A DNA stretch of 50,773 nt from Pirellulales bacterium (GTDB taxonomy: Bacteria > Planctomycetota > Planctomycetia > Pirellulales > Thermoguttaceae): contig JADLEL010000061.1 in NCBI GenBank assembly GCA_020846145.1, positions 1 through 50,773 on the forward strand. The letters run 5' to 3'. A program made the position numbers and the translations under genes. Positions 17,553 to 24,715 of the stretch are shown one piece after another; position 1 is the first letter of the stretch; every line of letters starts with the position of its first letter. Under the pieces are notes generated by a model that did not search any database, was not told the origin of the DNA, and was given only the letters and a program-made list of their open reading frames with translations.

Positions 17553-18548
17553 CTAAACCTTCTGCCAGTTTCCTTGTTCCACTGCCGCCAAAGCGGCCAA
17601 ATTGACGCGCAAGGTCTGAATGCCATCTTCCAGACTACACAACGGCACGGCGCGGCCCTCCAAAACATCGAGAAACGCATGGGCTTGGTTCAGGAATAAT
17701 GCATCGCGAGGAAGCGGTTCCTGCGGCTCGTCGCGCCAAGGCTCCTCGGGGCGGATCATCCAGCGCCAACGGTGCCGGTGATGCTCGAAGCGCGCCGTCC
17801 CTCGATCGCATACCACGGTCATGGTGATTTCATTGGGCGCCTGGTGCTGGTTGAGGCTATAGCTGCCCAGCACCCGGCCGTGCCGGGCCAGCACGTGGAC
17901 GGTATCCTCCACGGCAACGCCTTCGAGCACCTGATGGGCGGCATCGGCCGCCAGCCGATCGATGGGACCCGCGAGCCACTCGGCGGCGTTGAGGACGTGC
18001 GTCAGCGCATCTTGGAGCGCCCCGCCGCCGGTTGCCCGGTCTCGATAGTAGGTATCCCGATAGGCGGGCCGATAGGTGGGAAAATGTTGCCCGCAAACCG
18101 CGACCACCTCCACGGGCTTGCCGAAACGGCCCGAATCGACCGCCGCTTTCATGGCTTGCAGGACCGGATTCGCGCGATAGACGTAAGCGACGGCGGCCGC
18201 GAGATTTCGCTCGCGAACGACCGATCGCAGCTTATCGATGCCCTCCAAGCTCGTGCTCAAGGGTTTTTCCAAAAGTATATGCAGGCCGGCCTCCGCCAAA
18301 CGCAGGGCGATGGGCACGTGCAAGGGGGCCGGCGTGGCGACGACCGCCGCATCCTGCCGGTCGGCCAAGGCGGTTTCCAAATCGGCGTAATGGCGGTCGA
18401 TCCGATATTCCTGGGCAATCCGCCGCCGCAACCTCGGATCGATCTCGCAAAACGATACGCGCGCCCGGCCCGTGCTCTGGAAACACCGTAGATGGCGCTG
18501 TCCGATCGATCCCACGCCGATAACCAGAATCTCCTTCAATTCCAACAT
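17553..18548 (-). CDS. Gfo/Idh/MocA oxidoreductase, second copy
   Basis: 331 residues from the ATG at 18548, which has GAAGGA 8 bases upstream; the ATGs at 18569/18566 are alternatives. ILVIGVGSIGQRHLRC gives the canonical GxGxxG loop, then VVATPAPLHVPIA, LLEKPLS (EKP) and GGGALQDALTHVLNAAEWL with the family His. It is the first gene of the minus-strand run Gfo/Idh - SDR - aldolase - Gfo/Idh. It starts beside a regulatory block that recurs at 22126-22236. Confidence 0.85.
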   Translation of the reverse strand: MLELKEILVIGVGSIGQRHLRCFQSTGRARVSFCEIDPRLRRRIAQEYRIDRHYADLETALADRQDAAVVATPAPLHVPIALRLAEAGLHILLEKPLSTSLEGIDKLRSVVRERNLAAAVAYVYRANPVLQAMKAAVDSGRFGKPVEVVAVCGQHFPTYRPAYRDTYYRDRATGGGALQDALTHVLNAAEWLAGPIDRLAADAAHQVLEGVAVEDTVHVLARHGRVLGSYSLNQHQAPNEITMTVVCDRGTARFEHHRHRWRWMIRPEEPWRDEPQEPLPRDALFLNQAHAFLDVLEGRAVPLCSLEDGIQTLRVNLAALAAVEQGNWQKV

Positions 18549-18657
18549 TGTAATTTCCTTCGACATCAATCGATCCCGGTTTCCCGGCGCTGGGCACGAG
18601 ACGAATCCGTTCGTCTCCCCCTCTTCGCCAAGCGGCTGAAAGGCAACCTATTGGAGG

Positions 18658-18777
18658 ACCGATTTGCCTGCAATCCCACTGTCTAAGATAGCCGTTGCGG
18701 AAGGTGGCGAAAAGGGGTGAGACGGGAAAAGACCTTTCATGTCAACTCGCGGCTGCTAAAATAGTTTATTCCTCCCC
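18658..18777. promoter_or_regulatory. duplicated divergent regulatory block, copy 1
   Basis: This block lies between the divergent Gfo/Idh and Tat-protein genes. It is clearly homologous to 22126-22236, with shared landmarks CGATTTGCCTGCAA, TAAGATAGCCG, GAAAAGGGGTGA and a 25-base identical core at about 18738-18762. Toward the plus-strand gene the core ends in TGCTAAAAT, an extended -10 box (TAAAAT at 18757-18762). Conserved parts outside the box are operator candidates for a shared regulator. Confidence 0.6.
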
Positions 18778-18803
18778 GACAAATCCGAAAAAGGAAGATT
18801 CCC

Positions 18804-19760
18804 ATGAACCGCCATTCTTGCTCCTTGCTGACACGCCGCCAAGTCCTTGCGCGGGCCGCGCAGGGTGGATTGACACTCGGCGCCCTCTCCGCGGGAGCGA
18901 TTGCCCAGGCCCGCGCGGAAGACCCGCGGCCGCGCAGCGGCGAACGGCACGAGACGCGGAAAAAAACGTCCGCGGACTTGAAGATCACCGACTTCGAACG
19001 CTCCTTCATCCGCTTCCGCCTCGACACCACGAAAAAGCCGCCGAAGACCACCTCCCGCAAACTTCCGATGACGCTGAACAACGTCCGCTTCCCGCTGGAC
19101 GCCCGGGCGGTGCTCACGCGAAAATCGACGGGCAAGACCTACGATTACGCGCTGAGCGTCTCCTGTAAAACCGAGCAGGTCTGGGTGCCCCGCGACGTCT
19201 GGCACCAACCCAACGCCGATATGCTCCTAATCGCCGGGCCGGATGAATTTTTGATCGTCAAGCGCTGGGACAAGGCCGATAAGGGCGTGATGCGATATCC
19301 GGAATCCTTGGGAGTGCAACCCGAGCGGCAGTTGGACTCTCCGGAGCAGAACTTCGATCGGTATTCCATCGACCTGGCTGCCCGGCCGGGGCGCGAGTTG
19401 AAGACTTTGGAGGAGATCATCGCAACCTTGTTCGGCGCGGCGCCCGTCGTTGCGCTGACCGAATACGAGACGGCCGACTACCATGTACGGCTCGAATATC
19501 CGGTGAAGACGGTAAACTTTAGCGAGCGGGAGCGCTACTACCAAGTCGATACGGGCCCGGCGCTATTTCCCGACTTGGAGCAACCGCACCGCACGCCTTT
19601 GGAAACCTGCCAGTTGGCCTATATCGCCCATAATTGCCCGGAGTGGGCGGAGTTCCTCGTTTGCGTCCCCACGACACTGACTGAGAACGTCAAGGTGCAT
19701 CATTACTCGAAGAGCGTGCGCGTCGAGGGGACGAAAAACCGGCTGATTGCCGTGGGATGA
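18804..19760 (+). CDS. Tat-exported protein of unknown function
   Basis: 318 residues. Ribosome site AAGGAAG before the ATG. The N-terminus carries LLTRRQVLARAAQGG, a twin-arginine pattern with a hydrophobic segment and AQARA cleavage site (about 1-36). The mature part has no motif I recognise; it has alternating beta-type segments and ends in ...ENVKVHHYSKSVRVEGTKNRL. Tat export suggests folding or cofactor loading before transport. It is expressed from the duplicated regulatory block and faces the cysteine-rich gene pair, so it may act in the periplasm on the same substrate. Confidence 0.65.
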   Translation: MNRHSCSLLTRRQVLARAAQGGLTLGALSAGAIAQARAEDPRPRSGERHETRKKTSADLKITDFERSFIRFRLDTTKKPPKTTSRKLPMTLNNVRFPLDARAVLTRKSTGKTYDYALSVSCKTEQVWVPRDVWHQPNADMLLIAGPDEFLIVKRWDKADKGVMRYPESLGVQPERQLDSPEQNFDRYSIDLAARPGRELKTLEEIIATLFGAAPVVALTEYETADYHVRLEYPVKTVNFSERERYYQVDTGPALFPDLEQPHRTPLETCQLAYIAHNCPEWAEFLVCVPTTLTENVKVHHYSKSVRVEGTKNRLIAVG

Positions 19761-19775
19761 GAAACCGGCCGGCGG

Positions 19776-20762
19776 TTATTCCCGTGTTCGGTCGGCATCC
19801 CGCGCGGCGGCCAGCAGGGCGAGGAACTCCGCCGTCGTCGGATGCGGTCCACCGGGCCGGTGTCGGTAAAGTCCGCGGCGGATCAGCCACGGCAAGATCG
19901 GCACGGGGCGCGGCAGACCCGCCGCGAGGAAATCGATCGCCGGCAAGCCCGGAAGGAAAGCATGCAGCAGCAAGGGCCGTTTGCCCTCGGGTACGGCCTG
20001 ATACCGTGCCGCCAGCGCCGCGAGATCGACGTTCGGCGGTTGACCGATTAGCACGCCTGCCGGCTCGCCGCCGCGCCGCGGATCGACATAAGCGGCGGCG
20101 TCCATCAACAAGGCTCCAACTCCACCAACCGCGTTGGCGGGGCACCCGCCGGAACAGTTTGCTCGCTCGTAACGGCTGAACCAGGCCGCCAACAACTCGC
20201 ACGGATCGCACGCGGGACTGACCTCCGGAAAGAACGGCAAGGGTTGACCGTCCGCCCAGCGGTCCAGATAGCCGTGATTCCAGCGCGGGTCGTCGCGGAC
20301 GTCGCCCACCCTAGACGACGGCCCGGCAGGGCGATCCCGCAACCGGATCACCGCCCAGCATTGCCCGCAATGATTGTGCTCGTGTTCGACGAGTTCCGCG
20401 CCAACGCCTTCGAGAAGCGGAATGATCCAGCCCATGCAATGATTGCAATAATCTTCGTCGGCGCAAAGATCGTGCTCCGTGAGATATCCTTTACTGGGGC
20501 AAGCCCGCATGTCCCAGCGGAGAAAGTTCCCTTCCTCATCCAAGGTAAAAGTCCAGTCGCAGCACTCGTCTTGTCCCGTTTTCGTCCAGGCGTCGTAGAG
20601 GCCTCGCAGGCCGCCCCGCGCCGCCTGAACGGCGTAATGCCGCTGGCCATCGGCGCCGATCGCTTCGCGCCAAAGCCGCTCCAGCGCGGCGTTTCCCCAA
20701 CGGCGGCGGACGTAATGGAACGTCCAATCGTAATGACCGCAGAAATCCTGGCAACCCAACAT
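19776..20762 (-). CDS. cysteine-rich protein, ATC-hydrolase-like N-terminus (long paralogue)
   Basis: 328 residues from the ATG at 20762 (MLGCQDFCGHYDW), which overlaps the upstream stop as TGATG; the 62-residue upstream extension is out of place. The first ~150 residues resemble the shorter neighbour: RACPSKGYL, DEDYCNHC, GCGQC-like HCGQC. The C-terminal half adds ACDPCELL, CSGGCPANAVGG and hydrophobic stretches. The cysteine spacing could bind a metal or Fe-S cluster. The family looks related to L-2-amino-thiazoline-4-carboxylate hydrolase-type proteins; I hold that only loosely. The exact role is unknown. Confidence 0.55.
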   Translation of the reverse strand: MLGCQDFCGHYDWTFHYVRRRWGNAALERLWREAIGADGQRHYAVQAARGGLRGLYDAWTKTGQDECCDWTFTLDEEGNFLRWDMRACPSKGYLTEHDLCADEDYCNHCMGWIIPLLEGVGAELVEHEHNHCGQCWAVIRLRDRPAGPSSRVGDVRDDPRWNHGYLDRWADGQPLPFFPEVSPACDPCELLAAWFSRYERANCSGGCPANAVGGVGALLMDAAAYVDPRRGGEPAGVLIGQPPNVDLAALAARYQAVPEGKRPLLLHAFLPGLPAIDFLAAGLPRPVPILPWLIRRGLYRHRPGGPHPTTAEFLALLAAARDADRTRE

Positions 20763-21199
20763 CAAGGTTTCTCCGCGAAAGGGGAAGTGTGGATGACAAA
20801 CTGCTGACGGCAAGCGCCCATGCCGCCGAGGCGCGTAAATGCGTAGCCGGCCGCTTCGGCCATGGCGCCGCACACGTGGTCGCAATGATCGCAGAAATAA
20901 GGAGCGATGTCGCGCCCCCGATCGCGGAGGTGCTTGATCGCCGGGCACGTCCGCACCTCCAGCGTCACGCTGTCTTCATCGGCGGTCACGTCCACTGCGG
21001 CCTGGGGTTCCTGGGCAAAGTAGTCGCGCCAATCGGCGGCCAGCGTCGCCGGCCCCCCTTCCTTCCAACGTTCATAACGCCGGCGATAAAATTCCCGGCC
21101 CAGGCTGCGCCAATACTCCACCAGGGCCGGCTTGCCATAATGGTCGTGGAGGTGGCGAAAGATGGCGTCGATCGCGAAATAAAAGTCCGGGGCCGACAT
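20762..21199 (-). CDS. cysteine-rich protein, ATC-hydrolase-like (short paralogue)
   Basis: 145 residues. It shares with the downstream gene the series RTCPAIKHL, a spacer, YFCDHCDHVCGAM and GACRQQF, and the N-terminal HYGKPALVEYWR / RWGNAALERLWR pattern. Four bases separate its start from the lyase stop at 21203, so all three are one operon. Two translationally coupled paralogues of unequal length suggest a hetero-oligomer. Function not recognised beyond the loose family resemblance. Confidence 0.55.
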   Translation of the reverse strand: MSAPDFYFAIDAIFRHLHDHYGKPALVEYWRSLGREFYRRRYERWKEGGPATLAADWRDYFAQEPQAAVDVTADEDSVTLEVRTCPAIKHLRDRGRDIAPYFCDHCDHVCGAMAEAAGYAFTRLGGMGACRQQFVIHTSPFAEKP

Positions 21200-21202
21200 G
21201 GT

Positions 21203-22099
21203 TTATCCCTCCACGGGCGTCGGTTGCATGATCCGGCGGATCGGCGGTTCGGCCAGCAATTGTTCGACGATTTGCGGGGGCAGCGGTTCCATCGGTGCGG
21301 GGAACACTCGGCCGGCGACGCCGCGGGCGTTCAGCAACGCCGAGCAGGCCGGAAACAAAGGGTATTGGAAACGCACGAGATTCAATAACTCGGTGAGGTC
21401 TCTTTGCCGCGCGGCGGCCTGTTCCCACTCGCCCAGTTCGGCCGCCCCGATCAGCCGGGCCGTCAAATCGGGAACCACCGAAAAAATGCCGTCCAGGTTG
21501 TCCCGCACGCCGCAGCGGATCAACAGATCGACCAGTTCCGGCTGCGCGGGGATGACGCGGAATCGATCGCCCACGCGATCCATCAGATGCCGCGTCCATG
21601 TCCATTCGCCCGAACTCTTGATGCCGCGGATATTCGGGTGCCGGGTCAGTTGGAGCACCGTCTCCAGTTCCAGCTTGGTTTTCGTGACTTGGGGCAGGTC
21701 GTACAAATACAGGGGCTTGCGCGAACTGTCGGCCAAGTGGCGGTAGTAGCGAATCAGATCGGCCTGGCCGAGCGGATGGAAGAACGGCGGCAATACGACA
21801 ATGGCGTCCACGTCGAATTGTTCGACATACTCGATCCGCCGCAGGGTCCGCACCAGGCTGGCGTCGCCCGCGCCGACCATGATTTCTCCCCGCCCCTTTG
21901 CCAGTCGGGCGGCATGGCGGACCAGGTCGCGGTAAGTCTCTTCGTCCAGCAGTTGCATCAATCCCATGGTGCCGCCGACCAATACTCCCGCAAATCCGTG
22001 ACGCCATTGGTCGTCGAGGTGGGCGGCTAGCCCTTCGATGTGCAGCGAATCGTTGTCGTTTAACGGCGTGCAAATTGCCGCAATAATGGAAGTTCTCAT
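21203..22099 (-). CDS. dihydrodipicolinate synthase/N-acetylneuraminate lyase family
   Basis: 298 residues, the normal length. TIM-barrel class I aldolase with the Schiff-base Lys at 161 (GIKSSGEW) and Tyr133 in YLYDLP, the same positions as in characterised members. GGTMG (42-46) replaces the usual GTTGE, so it is unlikely to be true DapA. It probably cleaves or condenses pyruvate with a sugar-derived aldehyde, such as sialic acid or a keto-deoxy acid. First gene of the operon with the two cysteine-rich proteins, and divergent from a sialidase relic across a duplicated promoter block. Confidence 0.8.
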   Translation of the reverse strand: MRTSIIAAICTPLNDNDSLHIEGLAAHLDDQWRHGFAGVLVGGTMGLMQLLDEETYRDLVRHAARLAKGRGEIMVGAGDASLVRTLRRIEYVEQFDVDAIVVLPPFFHPLGQADLIRYYRHLADSSRKPLYLYDLPQVTKTKLELETVLQLTRHPNIRGIKSSGEWTWTRHLMDRVGDRFRVIPAQPELVDLLIRCGVRDNLDGIFSVVPDLTARLIGAAELGEWEQAAARQRDLTELLNLVRFQYPLFPACSALLNARGVAGRVFPAPMEPLPPQIVEQLLAEPPIRRIMQPTPVEG

Positions 22100-22125
22100 A
22101 AGTAACCGGGAATCGATGAAGGAAC

Positions 22126-22236
22126 CGATTTGCCTGCAACTCAGCTACATAAGATAGCCGTCGCGAGAAATGGTGAAAAGGGGTGAACGAGGGAAAAATC
22201 TCATGTCAACTCGCGGCTGCTAAAATAAATCTCCGA
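22126..22236. promoter_or_regulatory. duplicated divergent regulatory block, copy 2
   Basis: Homologous to 18658-18777, again between divergent genes. Identical 25-base core at 22203-22227 ending in TGCTAAAAT (TAAAAT at 22221-22226). The middle part has diverged (GTCGCGAGAAATGG versus GTTGCGGAAGGTGG). Confidence 0.6.
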
Positions 22237-22283
22237 ATCGCCAAACTGCTCCTCCATAAACCGCCGCCGTTGAAAGAACTGCA

Positions 22284-22984
22284 ATGAGATTGATTTCCGA
22301 CGGATGCATTTTTTTCCGGAATCCCAGGCCCGCGGACCGCCGGCAATTGCTTTCCGGCGATAGTCCGACTTCCGGGCGGACCTTTGCCGGTCTCCTGGCG
22401 GGCGGGTTCGCACAAGGATTCGGCCGACGGACGGATTCTACTCTCGCGGTCGGCCGACAACGGGAATTCGTGGTCGCCGCCCGCGATCCCGCGGGTCGAG
22501 GGATGTATTGGGACGCACGGTATGCGCTCGGCTCTCCAGGGCGCCTCGTGGCGGCCTTTTGCACCTACGACCGGGAACGACGGCGCAATCGGAACATTCA
22601 TCTCAGCCAATCGCGCGATGGCGGCCGCACCTGGTCGATCCCGCGCGACTCCGGCTTGACCGGGCAAGTGGCGCATCCCCTCATGCTCGGCGACGATCGC
22701 CTGTTGCTGGTCTATGTGGATCGTTTCCGGGCGCCCGACATCCGCGCGAGCCTGAGCGCGGACGGAGGCCGCTCGTTCGGCGGAGACGTGCCGATCTACG
22801 ATCACTCCGCCCATCGCTCGGAGGCCGGCGAAAGCTCGACACCCGCGGATTACCTCCAGGATATGGAGCTTTGGACCTTCGGGCGAGTCGAGGCCGTCGC
22901 CGGCGAGGAGGGAACCGTATGGATCACCTACTACGCCGGCAACACTCCAGCCACGTCCATTCGCTGGGCGCGGCTGGAGATTTG
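22284..22984 (+). pseudogene. sialidase/BNR-repeat protein, frameshifted and 3'-truncated
   Basis: The sialidase-like sequence is split between frames. DGCIFFRNPRP is in the frame of the ATG at 22284. PAIVRLPGG..., WRAGSHKDSADGRILLSRSADNGNSW (Asp-box type) is in the next frame over about 22345-22500. MYWDARYALGSPGRLVAAFCTYD, LSQSRDGGRTW (second Asp-box) and WITYYAGN return to the first frame. At 22985 the reading enters miniature element C, which supplies a false tail ending HFSA. The total is about 235 residues against ~370 expected. It is a dead gene, formerly a six-bladed propeller hydrolase or related enzyme. Confidence 0.75.
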
Positions 22985-23187
22985 GCAAGCGTCGCGCCCC
23001 GGTCGGGGACTGGTCCATTTTTCGGCGTGAAAACGTATTTTGCGGACCAACGGTAGGCCGAAAACATGGACCTGTCCCCTTCCCGCGGCGCGAGGGGGAC
23101 AGTCCCCTTTTCGCGGCGATTAAGTACTTTACGGCGCCATCATCTATTGCGCCGCGAGAATCGGGACAGTCCTCCGGGAAGGGTTAC
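22985..23187 (+). mobile_element. miniature IS66-like element, copy C (degraded ends)
   Basis: Both internal hairpins are present, but the outer ends are eroded: GCAAGCGTCGCG on the left and GGGAAGGGTTAC on the right. The 8-bp flanks match at only 5 of 8 positions. This looks like the oldest copy; it truncates the sialidase relic. Confidence 0.75.
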
Positions 23188-23384
23188 GAAACTTTTTTCG
23201 ATGGATCGATGATGCGGAACGATTGCATCGATTCCCCAAGGGGCGTGAATGCGCACGCAGACGGCATTTCCCCGATCGGAAACCTCCCGGCGCGCGCGGA
23301 ATTCGACCTCGAATCCGAATGCGGCGAACTGGAACGCGGCGATGCCCCCCATTGCTTTTTTTCTCCCGGAGCATAACCTACTTG
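23188..23384 (+). other. short open segment between two miniature elements
   Basis: One plus-strand frame is open from the end of element C to a TAA at about 23373-23375 (includes FDLESECGELERGDAPHC). It has no start or ribosome site, so it may be the 3' tail of the gene that once continued from the sialidase relic. No motif is recognised. Confidence 0.25.
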
Positions 23385-23387
23385 AAT

Positions 23388-23584
23388 TCGCGAAGGTCGG
23401 GGACTGGTCCATTTTTCGGCGTGAAAACGTAGTTTGTGGACAAACGGTAGGCCGAAAACATGGACCTGTCCCCTTCCCGCGGCGCAAGGGGGACAGTCCC
23501 ATTTTTGCGGCGATTAAGCACATTTACGGCACACCATCATTTTTTGCGCCGCAAAAATCGGGACAGTCCCCTGTGAACGGTTAC
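23388..23584 (+). mobile_element. miniature IS66-like element, copy D (left end missing)
   Basis: The right end is intact (GTGAACGGTTAC, 23573-23584), but the left begins at GGTCGGGGACTGG without GTAAGCGTTCAC. A 13-bp direct repeat AATTCGCGAAGGT lies at 23385-23397 and 23585-23597. It may be a target duplication extended by chance bases or the product of a deletion. Confidence 0.75.
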
Positions 23585-23735
23585 AATTCGCGAAGGTGGC
23601 GAAAGGATCGGGCCGCGCGGCGCGCTTCGGCAAGAAAGCAAACCTTTCCGGCCACGATCGGACTTCGCGGCAAAACCGGCGATCGCCGATTTCCGGCGCG
23701 GCTCCGCATCCTGAATCCCGTTAAGGATTTTTCCC

Positions 23736-24479
23736 ATGAATCACTTCTGCGGCGAGATTCTCGGCACCGCGCTGTTAATACTCTTGGGAAATGGAACCGT
23801 GGCCAACGTGGTCCTCGCAAAAAGTAAAGCGCAGAATGCCGGCTGGATCGTGGTCGCGACCGGCTGGGCAATGGGCGTCTATGTCGGTGCCTTTACCGTA
23901 GCCGGCATCAGCGGGGCGCACCTCAATCCCGCCGTTACCCTTGGCCTGGCGATCTCCGGCAAGTTTTGCTGGGCCGAAGCGCCGGTCTATCTGGCCGGCC
24001 AAATGATCGGAGCGATGACGGGAGCGTTGTTGGTGTGGCTTGCGTATCTGCCGCACTGGTCCGTAACCACCGACCCGGACGCCAAGCGAACCGTTTTCTG
24101 CACGGCCCCGGCCATTCGCCGACCGCTTGCCAACTTGCTGTGCGAGGCGATCGGCACGCTGACCCTCATGCTGGGCATCTTCGGCATCAAGGGAGCGGTG
24201 ATGCAGCAGAGCACCGGTGCGGCGGTCCCGCTGGACATGGGAGCGCTGGGAATGCTCCCCGTGGCGTTGTTGGTCTGGGGGATCGGCCTGGCGCTGGGCG
24301 GCCCGACGGGATACGCTATCAATCCGGCGCGCGACCTCGGCCCACGAATTATGCATGCCGTCTTGCCAATCGCCGGTAAGGGTGGCAGTGATTGGGAGTA
24401 TGCCTGGGTGCCGATTGTCGGCCCAATGATCGGCGCGGGGCTTGCGGCGGGAATCTATCGGGCCGTGGGAGGTTTTTGA
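23736..24479 (+). CDS. glpF: glycerol facilitator/aquaporin family channel
   Basis: 247 residues, six predicted membrane helices plus two half-helices. Both signature boxes are present: HLNPAVT (about 68-74) and INPARDLGPR (about 194-203). The Asp after NPAR is characteristic of glycerol-conducting GlpF-type channels rather than water-only aquaporins. Inner-membrane uptake of glycerol or small polyols is the likely job. It is not followed by glpK or glpD, so it is isolated from the usual glycerol operon. Upstream lies element D. Confidence 0.85.
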   Translation: MNHFCGEILGTALLILLGNGTVANVVLAKSKAQNAGWIVVATGWAMGVYVGAFTVAGISGAHLNPAVTLGLAISGKFCWAEAPVYLAGQMIGAMTGALLVWLAYLPHWSVTTDPDAKRTVFCTAPAIRRPLANLLCEAIGTLTLMLGIFGIKGAVMQQSTGAAVPLDMGALGMLPVALLVWGIGLALGGPTGYAINPARDLGPRIMHAVLPIAGKGGSDWEYAWVPIVGPMIGAGLAAGIYRAVGGF

Positions 24480-24715
24480 GCCGACGCTATAAACGAGCAT
24501 TTGTCTTTATCTTTTCTTTGCATATTCTCCATTTTATCTTTTTCTTATCCTGAATGGCAATTGAGTCTATCGAGTAGCGGCGGAAAAGTCCGCTAAAACC
24601 GAAAATCTTGCCCAATAGTTAAACTTTATCGTTCAGGCTGGTCGATACTGGGCACGCAGTGTAGTGTCTTGTGATTTGTGGGGGGATGCGTAAACCTTGC
24701 ACTGGAGTTATTGCA
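24480..24715. other. untranslated region before the BBP7 gene
   Basis: 236 bases, AT-rich at first. A small hairpin AGCGGCGGAAAAGTCCGCT (about 24577-24595) could end transcription from the channel gene. No clear promoter boxes are identified. Confidence 0.3.
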
